Shown here piece by piece: positions 7,329 through 17,736 of a DNA stretch of 31,130 nt. A program made the translations under genes and the position numbers. Every line of letters starts with the position of its first letter. The first letter of the stretch is position 1. The notes beneath the pieces are model-generated. The model saw only the letters and a program-made list of their open reading frames with translations, did no database searches and was not told the DNA's origin. This stretch comes from JBDNJM01 sp041687755 (GTDB lineage Bacteria > Planctomycetota > UBA1135 > GCA-002686595), in NCBI GenBank assembly GCA_041687755.1, contig JBDNJM010000038.1:1-31130 (forward strand), in the 5' to 3' direction.

Positions 7329-8360
7329 ATGCCGAAGCCCACTCCCGAGGCTCCCGCCGGCCCGGCTGCCCAACGGCCGCCGTTCCTCGGCGATGAGACG
7401 ATCCGCGCCGAGCTGCTGAAGACGCCCGTCCGCTGCTGCGTCTGCGGCTCCGACGATGCGCCCGTCGTCGCGCGCGGCTACGACTACGAGTACCGCAGCT
7501 CGCGCGACGAGTGGGTCTACAAGCGCTGCTCCGAGTGCGCGCTCGTGTTCCTCGATCCGCGCCCGGCAACGGAGGAACTCGGTGCGATCTACCCGCCGAC
7601 GTATTACAGCTACGACGAAGGCAAGCGCGGGAACCCGCTCGTGGGCTTCTTTAGAGGGCGGCTCGAATCGATGAAGGCCAAGGCCTTCGCCCGCGCCGCG
7701 GGCGAAGGGCCCAAGCGCGTGCTCGACGTGGGCTGTGGCGACGGCCGCTTTCTCTCGGTCCTGCGCGAGCACGGCCCCTCCGACTGGATCTTGTCGGGCG
7801 TGGACATCGACGCCGGCGCCGTCGGGCGTGCGCAGGCCAAGGGACTGGACGTGCGCACCGCCCGCCTGGAGGAGCTCGAGCCTGCCGCGGAGGAGCGCTA
7901 CGACATGGTCGTCCTGTTCCAGACCATCGAGCACGTCAGCGAACCCGGCGCAATGTGCACCAAGGTCGCAGCGCTGCTGCAGCCCGGCGGCCTGTTCGTG
8001 ATCGAGACGCCCGACGTCGCCGGGCTCGACGAGAAGTGGTTCCGCAACGGACTCTGGGGCGGCTACCACATCCCGCGGCACTGGAACTTGTTCAACCCGA
8101 GCAACCTCCGGCGCCTGTTGACCGAGAGCGGCTTCGAGATCGTCGAGACCCGCCCCCTGATCAGCACCTCCTTCTGGATCAACTCGCTCTACAACCGCGC
8201 CCTCGTGCGCGGTGCGAGCGAGCGCTGGCTGGGCTTCTTCAACTACCAGAACCCACTGCTGCTGGGCGCCTTTATCGGCCTGGACAAGCTGCGCATGCTG
8301 TTCGGGGCCCGCACGAGCAACATGCGCGTCGTCGCGCGCAAGCGCCGAGCAACACCCTGA
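7329..8360 (+). CDS. Class I SAM-dependent methyltransferase with N-terminal zinc-ribbon-like motif
   Basis: 343 aa from ATG 7329. The frame is open further upstream inside the desaturase gene, but that part reads as a shadow. Cys36-x2-Cys39 and Cys67-x2-Cys70 form a four-Cys zinc-binding module. The Rossmann methyltransferase follows: motif I VLDVGCGDG (131-139), the acidic residue after beta-2 in GVDIDAGAV, a VVLFQTIEHV motif IV, and LLQPGGLFVIETPD after it. The YHIPRHWNLFNPSNL segment and the four-Cys ribbon are typical of methyltransferases in polysaccharide and sugar-modification clusters. That fits the many glycosyltransferases in this window, though none is adjacent. The acceptor is unknown. 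Confidence 0.88.
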   Translation: MPKPTPEAPAGPAAQRPPFLGDETIRAELLKTPVRCCVCGSDDAPVVARGYDYEYRSSRDEWVYKRCSECALVFLDPRPATEELGAIYPPTYYSYDEGKRGNPLVGFFRGRLESMKAKAFARAAGEGPKRVLDVGCGDGRFLSVLREHGPSDWILSGVDIDAGAVGRAQAKGLDVRTARLEELEPAAEERYDMVVLFQTIEHVSEPGAMCTKVAALLQPGGLFVIETPDVAGLDEKWFRNGLWGGYHIPRHWNLFNPSNLRRLLTESGFEIVETRPLISTSFWINSLYNRALVRGASERWLGFFNYQNPLLLGAFIGLDKLRMLFGARTSNMRVVARKRRATP

Positions 8361-8499
8361 AGTTCGTCGCCGCCCCGGCGAAACGTTGCCCACGTGCTCT
8401 TGGGCGTAGTGCCTGACGGCACGGACGCCCGCAGCGCCGAATGGACTGCGCCAGGCGCCACGATTCACTTGCCTGAAGCTCCTCCGGACCCCGGGCTCC

Positions 8500-9003
8500 C
8501 TAATCCGCCCGTCCCAGGGCGATACGCTCACCGAATCCCGGCGTTTGCACCGGCCAGCCGAAGCGCTCCCGGATGCCTTCCGCCAGGGCCTGCTGCCCGT
8601 CGGTCTCGCCGTGGATTAGACACAGCTGCTCCGGGGCACGTTCGAAGTGCCCCGCCCACTCCAGCAGGTCGTCCTCGTCACCGTGGGCAGAGAACCCGTT
8701 CAGGGTGTAGACCTTGGCCTTGACCTCGATCTCCTTCCCGAAGATCTTGACCGTCTTCGCGCCCTCGATCAGCCGCCGGCCGAGGCTGCCCCGGGCCTGG
8801 AAGCCGACGATCACGAGCCGCGTTTCCGACCGCCGGAGGTTGTACTTGAGGTGGTGCTGGATGCGGCCGGCGTCGAGCATCCCACTCGCGCTCAAGATGA
8901 TGCCGTTGCGCTCCTCGTTGATCTTCCGAGACGCGTCCGGATCACGCGTGAACGCCATGTGCTGTGGCAGCGGCAAGCGATTGCCCCCACTCCTCGAGGG
9001 CAC
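8500..9003 (-). CDS. C-terminal fragment of the disrupted beta-CASP MBL enzyme
   Basis: Open frame of 167 codons. Family-like sequence starts at about LPLPQHMAFTRDPDASRKIN. It includes IILSASGMLDAGR, the NGFSAHGD metal His and LIHGETDGQ. No independent start or ribosome site is convincing, so it reads as the downstream piece of the gene that starts at 9921. The middle piece lies in a third frame, about 8942-9197. Confidence 0.65.
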   Translation of the reverse strand: MPSRSGGNRLPLPQHMAFTRDPDASRKINEERNGIILSASGMLDAGRIQHHLKYNLRRSETRLVIVGFQARGSLGRRLIEGAKTVKIFGKEIEVKAKVYTLNGFSAHGDEDDLLEWAGHFERAPEQLCLIHGETDGQQALAEGIRERFGWPVQTPGFGERIALGRAD

Positions 9004-9162
9004 CCAGCCGCGGGTGCCGCTTGTGCTTGCGGTACAGCTCGGTCACGTCGATCCCCATCGGGGTGTCGAGGCAGGCCCGACCGAGCCTGCGGCCTTCGGA
9101 GCGCTCGAGCTCCGCGATCAGCGCGAGCATGGCCTGGGAGCGCCCAACGGCGAACACGGGGA

Positions 9163-9921
9163 TCAGGATGTTGCCTTGCTCGCGCTCGGCGCATCGGCAC
9201 GTGAGGGATGCTTGCGGCCTCCGTGGGTCGACTCCATGAAGACGAGGTCCGCGCCGCAGAGCGGCTCGGGACCAGGGATCAACGGCATCCCGTCGCAGCC
9301 GAGGTCACCCGAGAAGAGCAGCGTGCGAGTCGCTCCGGCATGCGTCACGTGCAGTTCGATGCAGGCGGCGCCGAGGATGCGACCGGCATACCGAAAGCTG
9401 GCCTCGACGCCCGGCGCGACGGCCGGCGCGACGGCCACCAAGACTCCGAACTCCGAGCCAACCAGGGCCCAGATCGCCTCTTCCGCCTCCGGCAGATCGT
9501 AGCGCGGCGGCTCGGCTGCTGCTCCACGCCGCGCGCGGTATCGATTGCGACGCTCCGCGTCGCCCTCCTGAATGTGCGCAGAGTCGCGCAGCATGATCTT
9601 CACGAGGTCCGCGGTCGGCTCCGTGCAGTGGATCGGGGCGTTGAACGCGCGCTGCACCAAGAGCGGCAAGCGACCCGAGTGATCGATATGCGCGTGGGTC
9701 AAGAGCGCGGCATCGACCGTTCTCGGGTCGAGAGGGAACTCCTCCGCATTGCGCTCGCGCTGCTCACGACCGCCCTGGAACATGCCACAGTCGACAATGA
9801 GGCGCGCTTCTGGTGTCTCGAGCAGCAAAAGCGACCCCGTGACGCCCCGAGCAGCCCCGAGGACGCGCACGGAGATCAGTTCGCCTCGCTCCGGGTCCGG
9901 CAGGTCCGTACGCTTACGCAT
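9163..9921 (-). CDS. N-terminal fragment of the disrupted beta-CASP MBL enzyme
   Basis: 252 aa from ATG 9921. It holds the MBL core: CGMFQGG, H76-x-H78-x-D80-H81, a lone downstream metal Asp in SGDLG, and ESTHGGRKHP. The last dozen residues (about from PSASKATS) are out of frame relative to the family. Alone it lacks the beta-CASP domain and the C-terminal metal/RNA motifs and is unlikely to be active. Confidence 0.7.
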   Translation of the reverse strand: MRKRTDLPDPERGELISVRVLGAARGVTGSLLLLETPEARLIVDCGMFQGGREQRERNAEEFPLDPRTVDAALLTHAHIDHSGRLPLLVQRAFNAPIHCTEPTADLVKIMLRDSAHIQEGDAERRNRYRARRGAAAEPPRYDLPEAEEAIWALVGSEFGVLVAVAPAVAPGVEASFRYAGRILGAACIELHVTHAGATRTLLFSGDLGCDGMPLIPGPEPLCGADLVFMESTHGGRKHPSRADAPSASKATS

Positions 9922-10033
9922 TCGGCCCCCACTCTGCTCCCTGTGAAATCTTGGCGCGCTGCGGGGCAGTTCTGATCCATAGGCTCCAGGCTAGGGCCCG
10001 CGGACAGCTGGAGAAAGTCCGACCCGCCCAGAC

Positions 10034-10055
10034 TACAATTGTGGTGAGCCGGAGG
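10034..10055 (+). promoter_or_regulatory. Probable -10 box and ribosome binding site of hsp20
   Basis: TACAAT at 10034-10039 is a good -10 hexamer, although no clear -35 lies 16-18 bp upstream. GGAGG at 10051-10055 is a consensus Shine-Dalgarno seven bases before the GTG at 10063. This decides for GTG 10063 over ATG 10120 as the hsp20 start. Confidence 0.5.
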
Positions 10056-10062
10056 GCCCGCA

Positions 10063-10533
10063 GTGAGCCCGCTCCTTTGGGCCACGCTGAGACCGACGGG
10101 CGGAGCCTCTCAACAACCCATGGACGAGTCCGATTCCGAACGCTGGATGTGGGACAGGGCAAGAGCCCAAATGGACCATCGTCGCCGCCTGAAGCGCAAG
10201 TACGCCGATCTCGGCGAGACGCGCTCCGGCAAGCCTGCCTTTGAGCCCTCCGTCGACATCTTCGAGAGCGACGGCGAGTTCTGGATTCTGGTGGCCCTGC
10301 CGGGCGTCAGCCCCGAGGCCCTGACGGTCAGCCTCGAGGACGGGCTCCTGTGCGTCAGTGGACGGCGCCCGATGCCCGACGTGTTCCGCAAGGCCGCCGT
10401 CCATCGCCTAGAAATCCCCTACGGCAGCTTCGAGCGCCGACTCGCCCTGCCTCCTGGCAAATACCGCCTCGGGCGAGTTCAGCTGACCCATGGTTGCGCC
10501 GTCATTCAGGTGAGCAAGGTCCTGACGCCCTGA
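10063..10533 (+). CDS. Hsp20/alpha-crystallin small heat-shock protein
   Basis: 156 aa from GTG 10063. ATG 10120 would give 137 aa but has no well-spaced ribosome site. An N-terminal arm rich in charged residues (about 20-55) precedes the alpha-crystallin domain (roughly 58-150). Its signatures are PSVDIFESDGEF, LVALPGVSPEAL, LCVSGRRP, IPYGSFERRLALPPG and a final strand AVIQVSKV. The usual xGVL stretch before that strand reads HGCAV. There is almost no C-terminal extension and no IxI motif, so oligomer assembly may differ from classical members. It is an ATP-independent holdase expected in the cytoplasm. lon follows 78 bp downstream, making a stress pair. Confidence 0.88.
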   Translation: MSPLLWATLRPTGGASQQPMDESDSERWMWDRARAQMDHRRRLKRKYADLGETRSGKPAFEPSVDIFESDGEFWILVALPGVSPEALTVSLEDGLLCVSGRRPMPDVFRKAAVHRLEIPYGSFERRLALPPGKYRLGRVQLTHGCAVIQVSKVLTP

Positions 10534-10555
10534 CCGCGGACTCCCGCCTTCCACT

Positions 10556-10598
10556 GGGCGCCCCCTCTTTTGGGGCGCCCCCTCTTTTGGGGCGCCCC
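10556..10598 (+). repeat. 17-bp tandem repeats forming overlapping alternative hairpins between hsp20 and lon
   Basis: Two and a half copies of GGGCGCCCCCTCTTTTG run head to tail. Hairpin A pairs 10556-10564 with 10572-10580; hairpin B pairs 10573-10581 with 10589-10597. Each has a 9-bp all-GC stem and a CTCTTTT loop. They share the middle arm, so they exclude each other, and that arm (GGGGCGCCCC) is itself palindromic. Hairpin A is followed by CCTCTTTT, hairpin B by a CCTTTT a few bases on. It is a plausible terminator or attenuator controlling read-through into lon. Confidence 0.75.
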
Positions 10599-10611
10599 GA
10601 CCCTTTTGAAC

Positions 10612-13101
<2,490 letters not shown>

Positions 13102-13107
13102 GCCGCA

Positions 13108-13179
13108 GGCGTTGGCGTGGGTGTCAGACACCATCCGCCGACCGACCCTATCCGACACCCCATCCGACACCCCAACGCC
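13108..13179. terminator. Inverted repeat between convergent lon and GT39 genes
   Basis: The 13108-13125 arm pairs with 13166-13179 (GGCGTTGG with CCAACGCC, GGTGTC with GACACC) with a four-base bulge. A second, smaller palindrome GGTGTC-A-GACACC (13120-13132) shares the left arm. Between and within the right part, ATCCGACACCCC occurs twice in tandem (13150-13173). It can serve both converging transcripts. The GGTGTCAGACACC core resembles the palindrome at the right edge of the window. Confidence 0.5.
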
Positions 13180-13188
13180 GCGCCGACC

Positions 13189-14883
13189 TCACTCCCCCGT
13201 CTTCAGCTCGATCAGCGCGAACAACCCGGCTTCGGTCTCGATCACGCGCAGTTCGCCAAGCGCCTGAAGGGCCGTGCGCAGCTCACCCGTCGGGTCGATG
13301 AGCTTCAGGTAGCGCAGGTCAGCGAGGAACGCCGCCCGGCGATCGGGGGCGAGCCGGCGGAGCAGCGCCTGCCGCCCGGCGAGCTCGGCCGGCGTGTTCA
13401 CGCTGTGGATGATCTGGGCCCGGCTGTAGAAGCACAGGGCCATGCCGCGACCGAGGTGCGTCAGGAGCACGGCGTCGGGATCGTCGATCCAGGCGGCGAT
13501 CTCAGGGGTGGTTCGGAGGATCTCAATCTGCGGAGAGCGCGACTCCGACCACAGGCGATAGTCGCGCTCCAGGGCCCCGCCCACGCACGCCAACGCGATC
13601 GCTGCCGTCAGCGCGCGCGCTGGAGCGTTGGCCGCGCGGCGCCAGGCCCAGGACGTGGCCAGCCCCGCCGCGATGGCGAAGAAGGGCAGCGACAGCATCG
13701 GGAAGAAGATGTGGTTCGTGCTGCGGCCGGGGAACGCGAGCACGTACTCGAGCCCCGGTAAGGCCGCGACCCACAGCAGACCGAAGGCCCGCGGCGAACA
13801 CGCGAACACGGTCATTCCACTAAACCGCGGCGCCAGGCAGAGCGCGGCGCCGACGACAATCCAGACCGCGGCGGGCCAGCCGAGGTGGGCGACGGCGTGG
13901 CGCAGCTGGTCGAGCGCGAACTGCCCGAGGGGCACGCTGAATCCGACGACCCGATCCAGGGTGTGCGCGGTATCGCCGGTCGCCGCCTCCGCGCCCGCGA
14001 CCGCCTGCATGTGCATCCAGTGCAGGCCGATGGTCGCGATGGCCGTGAGCGGCAGGGCCACGAGCGGCAGGACCCTGAGGAACCCGCCCTCCGCGCGCAT
14101 CCGCACCAGCAGCATCACTGCCAGCGGCGGAAGCCAGAAGTTGGCCGGCCAGTCGAGCAAGCCGCCAGCCGCCATGCACAGGCACGCCGCCACCAGGTCG
14201 CGCCGACGACGGTCGCTCAGCCAGCGGTCGGTGAACAACAGCATGGCGGTGCCGGTCGCCACGTGGGCCGCGTCGCTCCAGGCCTGGGTCGCGAAGTGCA
14301 CCGAGTAGGGCAGCACCGCCATGAACAGCAGCGCCAAGAGGCCGACCCCGCGCCCGAACAGGCGGCGCGCGAACAGGAACACGCTCCAGCAGGAGGCCAA
14401 CGAGAACAGCAGCGAGGGCATGCGCATGCCAAACGGCGTCGCGCCGAACAGCCACAGCCCGGCCGTGTGGACCCAAACGATGCCCGCCGGGTGGTGCAGG
14501 TAGTGCTGATGCTCCCAGGTCCCGTCGGCCAGCTCGACGCGCCAGAAGTACGGCATGCCGTGGGAGGCGCCGATGCCGTGCTCGAGGAAGTTCCGGGCGT
14601 GGACGCCCGTCGTGTACGCGCCGAAGTGGCTCAGGAAGTCATGCTCGAGTCCGCTGTAGGGCTCGAACATGTAGGCGAGCCGCAGGCCCAGCGCCAGCAG
14701 CATCAGAGCCACCACGGCGGGGCACCCAAGCCAGCGCGCGGGGCCGGTCTCCGGTCCCCTGCTCACCCGCTTCGCGGCAGCGGCGGCCTCGCACGACGAG
14801 TCGAGCGCGCTCTCAGAGGATGATTCAGGCTCAAGGCGCGGTGATTCAGGCTCAGGGCACAGTGATTCAGGCTCAGGGCACAT
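13189..14883 (-). CDS. Glycosyltransferase family 39-type (GT-C) polytopic membrane protein
   Basis: 564 aa from ATG 14883; GTG 14766 is an alternative start that would remove a repetitive N-terminus. The first membrane segment (VVALMLLALGLRLAYMF) is followed by GLEHDFLSHFGAYTTGVHARNF, which carries acidic residues in the first periplasmic loop as in PMT/ArnT enzymes. Then come HHPAGIVWVHTAGLWLFG, an FARRLFGRGVGLLALLFMAVLPY-type helix and about ten further helices, with a soluble C-terminal 110 residues. This group moves sugars from polyprenyl-phosphate donors onto lipids or proteins at the outer face of the inner membrane. The N-terminus holds three PEPES-type heptapeptides (residues about 2-21). 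Acceptor unknown; a DPM1-like donor synthase sits at 22512-23213. Confidence 0.8.
   Translation of the reverse strand: MCPEPESLCPEPESPRLEPESSSESALDSSCEAAAAAKRVSRGPETGPARWLGCPAVVALMLLALGLRLAYMFEPYSGLEHDFLSHFGAYTTGVHARNFLEHGIGASHGMPYFWRVELADGTWEHQHYLHHPAGIVWVHTAGLWLFGATPFGMRMPSLLFSLASCWSVFLFARRLFGRGVGLLALLFMAVLPYSVHFATQAWSDAAHVATGTAMLLFTDRWLSDRRRRDLVAACLCMAAGGLLDWPANFWLPPLAVMLLVRMRAEGGFLRVLPLVALPLTAIATIGLHWMHMQAVAGAEAATGDTAHTLDRVVGFSVPLGQFALDQLRHAVAHLGWPAAVWIVVGAALCLAPRFSGMTVFACSPRAFGLLWVAALPGLEYVLAFPGRSTNHIFFPMLSLPFFAIAAGLATSWAWRRAANAPARALTAAIALACVGGALERDYRLWSESRSPQIEILRTTPEIAAWIDDPDAVLLTHLGRGMALCFYSRAQIIHSVNTPAELAGRQALLRRLAPDRRAAFLADLRYLKLIDPTGELRTALQALGELRVIETEAGLFALIELKTGE
14821..14883. repeat. 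Three-copy 21-bp tandem repeat at the GT39/YfhO divergent junction
   Basis: Units start at 14821, 14842 and 14863, each beginning TGATTCAGGCTCA. The last two are nearly identical and the first differs at a few positions. On the minus strand they encode the first 21 residues of the GT39 protein (CPEPES type). On the plus strand the same bases are open in the YfhO frame. At 21 bp, gain or loss of a copy keeps both frames. Confidence 0.9.
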
Positions 14884-14966
14884 CGGGGGTCGTCGGCGGC
14901 AAGCGACGCTCCAAGTCTAGCTCGCGTCGCGCCCGATGGCCCCCGCGCCTGTATCGTGGGCGTCGC

Positions 14967-17735
14967 ATGGAAGCGACCGCACCCCCTCCCGGCACGGATG
15001 CGCCCGGCACCGCAGCGTCCGGAGTCCATACGCCCGAGCCGGCGCGCCTGCCGCTCTGGCTGCGGATCGCGCTGTGCTGCGTGATCCCGCTGATCTACGT
15101 GGTGCCCGGCATGCTGCCCGGCCAGCGCTTCCTGCCGATGGCGCCGGTCGCGTTCGCGCCCCTGAGCCTCGAGTACCCCGAGGCCGCCGAGGCCGCCCGG
15201 GTCGGGCAAAGCTTCGCCACGGTCGACCGGCTGTTTCCGACGCTCACGGACCAACTCGAAATCCGCGAGCGCGTCTGGGCCGGCGAGAGCCTCCTGTGGG
15301 AGCCCGACCAGGGCCTGGGCCTGTCCCTAATCGGCAACACGATCAGCGGCCCGTTCTATCCGCCGAACTGGCTCGCGGTCCTGCTGCCGCCCGACCGCGC
15401 TGCGCCATTCCTGGCCTGGTTCGTCCTGACCTGGGTCGCGCTCGGCCTGTGGGCCCTGCTTGCCCAGCTGGGCAATCCTGAACGCGCGTGCCTCGTCGCC
15501 GCGCTGGCTGCCCAAGCCGCTGGCTTCGGCGTCGCGAACCTGCACTACGGCATGAAGGTGGACGCGGTGGCCTGGCTGCCCTGGAGCCTGTGGGCGATCG
15601 AGGGCGTGCGGCGCGGCAAGCGCGGGAGCGCACCGCTGCTTGCGCTCTTCAGCGGACTCCCGTTCCTCGCGGGCTTCCCGCCGATCGCGGTCTTCGCCAG
15701 TGGCGCCGCCGGTCTGTACGCCCTGCTGCGCATGCCCAAGGGCCTGATGGTCATGTTCGGCCCGCTCGTGGTTGCACTCGGGTTGATCGTGCTGACCGAC
15801 GGGCTCGCGGGCAAGTACAGCGACCAGAGCACGGACGCAACGCGGAGCCTGACCTTCTGGCTGCTAGCCATCGCCGGCCTGTGGTTCCTGGTCCAGAGCC
15901 TGCTCGGCCTGTTGCCCAAGACCTCGGATGAGAGCCCGAGTTGGACCCGCCGAAGGCTCACCTCGGCGCTCGTTCTGCCACTGATGATCGGGCCGCTGCT
16001 CGGTGCCATCCAGCTTCTGCCGACGCTAGAGGCCAGCTCCGTCAGCCACCGCGTGCCCAAGAACCCCGAGCAACTGGAGCTCGAGGCGCTCAGCCTGCGC
16101 ACCTGGATCGGCGTGCCGCTCGCCGACGTGTACGGCCTGCCCACCGACCCACCGGCCCCCCTCGGCTCCGCCCTCGCTTGGGCGACCGAGGACCCGGCCG
16201 ACAACGGACGGACGCAGCAGGCCGTGCCGCTCGAGTGGAACGCCTACGCAGGCGCCGCGGTCTTCCTGCTGGCGTTGCTCGGCCTCTCAACAGGGCGTCG
16301 CGCGCTGTTCCCAGCACTCTTGATCCTGGTCAGCTTCGGCTTCGCCCAGGCCTGGCCCGGCTTCAGGCTGCTCTACCACGTGCCCGGGCTCGACGGCGGT
16401 GCGCCCGCGCGGGCGCTGTCCGTCGCCTGGATCGCCTGGGCCTGGCTCGCGGGGCTCGGGGCCTGCGCCCTGGCTGGACCGCGTCGCAGCGTGCGCTCAG
16501 TCGGAATCGCGCTCGGGCTCGTGGGCCTTGGCGCCGGTCTCTGGCTCGCCCTGCGCGAGGTCGACCTGACCGACCTCGCCGCCGGACTGGCCGCCCGCTA
16601 CGACGTTGGCCTCGCGGAAGTCGAGCGCTACGTCCCCGCCGAGCAAGGCCGCGCCCTGGTCGCCAACCTGGCCCGCGCGGGCCGCGCCCTGGCTCTTGGC
16701 TCAGGCTTGGTTCTGCTCGCGAGCCTCGCAAGCGCGCGACCCGAGCGCGCGCGCATCGGCACCGCCCTGCTCGTGCTCGCGCTGGGCCTCGAAGCGCTGC
16801 TGTTCAGCCGCGTGCACGTGCTGTCCCGCGACCTCGGCGGCCTGCCGCTGTTCCCCGAGTCGGAGGCGATCGAAGCCGTGCGCGAGGCCGCCGGAGCGGG
16901 CCGCGTGCTGCGCCTCGACCAGTCCGCCGACGGCATCTCCGAGGTGATCGAGCTGGCGCGGCCAAACTTGCTGCACGCCTACGACATCGCGGACCTCACG
17001 CCGTACGTCGCGTTCACCCCGGCGGGCCTCGTCCGGACCATGGAGGCAATCGAGCCACAGAGCCGCTTCCGCTCCGGAGTTTCCGGCCTGCACGACCCCG
17101 CGAACCTCGACCACCCCTGGCTCGACGCGGCCGGCGTCAGCTGCATCCTGAGCCTGAACCCCGTCAGCGCTCCCGGGCTCGAGCTCGTTCACGCGCAGCC
17201 GCGCTTCCACGTCTACCGCCGAACCACTGCCATTACGGGCGCCCGCCTCGTGGCCCGGGTCCAACAGGGCTGGAGTACTCCAAGCGCGCAGACCTTGATG
17301 AGCATGGAAGCTCGCAGAAGCACTTCTGTCGACTGGCCCAACTTCAGCTCGACTCGCCTTGGAGCTGATCCGCTTCCACAGCCGGAGCAATCGATCTCCC
17401 AACCCTGGCGCGCCCCGCTCGAGCTCCCGATCGAATGGGTTTCTGGGCACCGCGCCCGCGTCGAAGTTCCGCCCGGCGAGAGCGAGGCGATGCTCGTCCT
17501 GCCGGCGGGCTACCGCCTCCCGACAACCTCGAGTGGATGGGCGGCGAGCGGCGCCGTCACGGCCGCCGGAACACTCCTAGCCGACTCCAGCCTAACTGCC
17601 GCTCGAGTCGTGGCCGAAGGCGGCACCGTCGAGTTCACCTACCGCTCGGGCGACGCCCGCCTCGGTCGCTGGCTCTCCGGCGGCGCCCTGCTCCTCATCT
17701 TCCTCTCCGGTCTCGTCGCCTGGCGCCGCCGCTAA
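14967..17735 (+). CDS. YfhO-like large polytopic membrane protein
   Basis: 922 aa from ATG 14967. The frame stays open back to 14820, but that part is the repeat plus a basic non-conserved stretch. After a 30-residue leader comes TM1 (LWLRIALCCVIPLIYVVPGMLPG), then about twelve more helices. Family-like landmarks are GPLLGAIQLLPTLEASS, GAAVFLLALLGL, and GFRLLYHVPGLDGGAPARALSV followed by a helix. A periplasmic C-terminal domain (about 650-890) follows, with a last anchor helix and RRR end. YfhO proteins are GT-C-like and linked in Firmicutes to glycosylation of teichoic acids; here a role in surface glycan modification is inference. The MBL gene begins one base after its stop. Confidence 0.75.
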   Translation: MEATAPPPGTDAPGTAASGVHTPEPARLPLWLRIALCCVIPLIYVVPGMLPGQRFLPMAPVAFAPLSLEYPEAAEAARVGQSFATVDRLFPTLTDQLEIRERVWAGESLLWEPDQGLGLSLIGNTISGPFYPPNWLAVLLPPDRAAPFLAWFVLTWVALGLWALLAQLGNPERACLVAALAAQAAGFGVANLHYGMKVDAVAWLPWSLWAIEGVRRGKRGSAPLLALFSGLPFLAGFPPIAVFASGAAGLYALLRMPKGLMVMFGPLVVALGLIVLTDGLAGKYSDQSTDATRSLTFWLLAIAGLWFLVQSLLGLLPKTSDESPSWTRRRLTSALVLPLMIGPLLGAIQLLPTLEASSVSHRVPKNPEQLELEALSLRTWIGVPLADVYGLPTDPPAPLGSALAWATEDPADNGRTQQAVPLEWNAYAGAAVFLLALLGLSTGRRALFPALLILVSFGFAQAWPGFRLLYHVPGLDGGAPARALSVAWIAWAWLAGLGACALAGPRRSVRSVGIALGLVGLGAGLWLALREVDLTDLAAGLAARYDVGLAEVERYVPAEQGRALVANLARAGRALALGSGLVLLASLASARPERARIGTALLVLALGLEALLFSRVHVLSRDLGGLPLFPESEAIEAVREAAGAGRVLRLDQSADGISEVIELARPNLLHAYDIADLTPYVAFTPAGLVRTMEAIEPQSRFRSGVSGLHDPANLDHPWLDAAGVSCILSLNPVSAPGLELVHAQPRFHVYRRTTAITGARLVARVQQGWSTPSAQTLMSMEARRSTSVDWPNFSSTRLGADPLPQPEQSISQPWRAPLELPIEWVSGHRARVEVPPGESEAMLVLPAGYRLPTTSSGWAASGAVTAAGTLLADSSLTAARVVAEGGTVEFTYRSGDARLGRWLSGGALLLIFLSGLVAWRRR

Positions 17736-17736
17736 C

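Larger units (their letters stand above)
8500..9921 (-). pseudogene. Beta-CASP metallo-beta-lactamase RNA-processing enzyme, disrupted in two places
   Basis: Three reading frames on the minus strand line up in order with one protein of about 460-480 aa in the YSH1/CPSF73-like MBL family, which acts as RNA endonuclease or exonuclease. Frame 1 (9921 to about 9195) has VTGSLLLLE, the metal motif THAHIDH (76-81) and FSGDLGCDG. It breaks after HPSRADA. Frame 2 resumes with EQGNILIPVFAVGRSQ and runs to the ELYRKH segment and LEEWG near 8990. Frame 3 continues with SASGMLDAGRIQHHL, NGFSAHGD and LIHGETDGQ to the stop at 8500. At the first break about ten residues are missing (a deletion of 3n+1 bases). 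At the second, removing one C from the five-C run at 8984-8988 restores the frame. This is either a real pseudogene or sequence error. Confidence 0.85.

Noticed and set aside
7164..8531. 455-codon minus-strand frame opposite the methyltransferase
   Set aside because: No recognisable motif, and the plus-strand product is a full methyltransferase.
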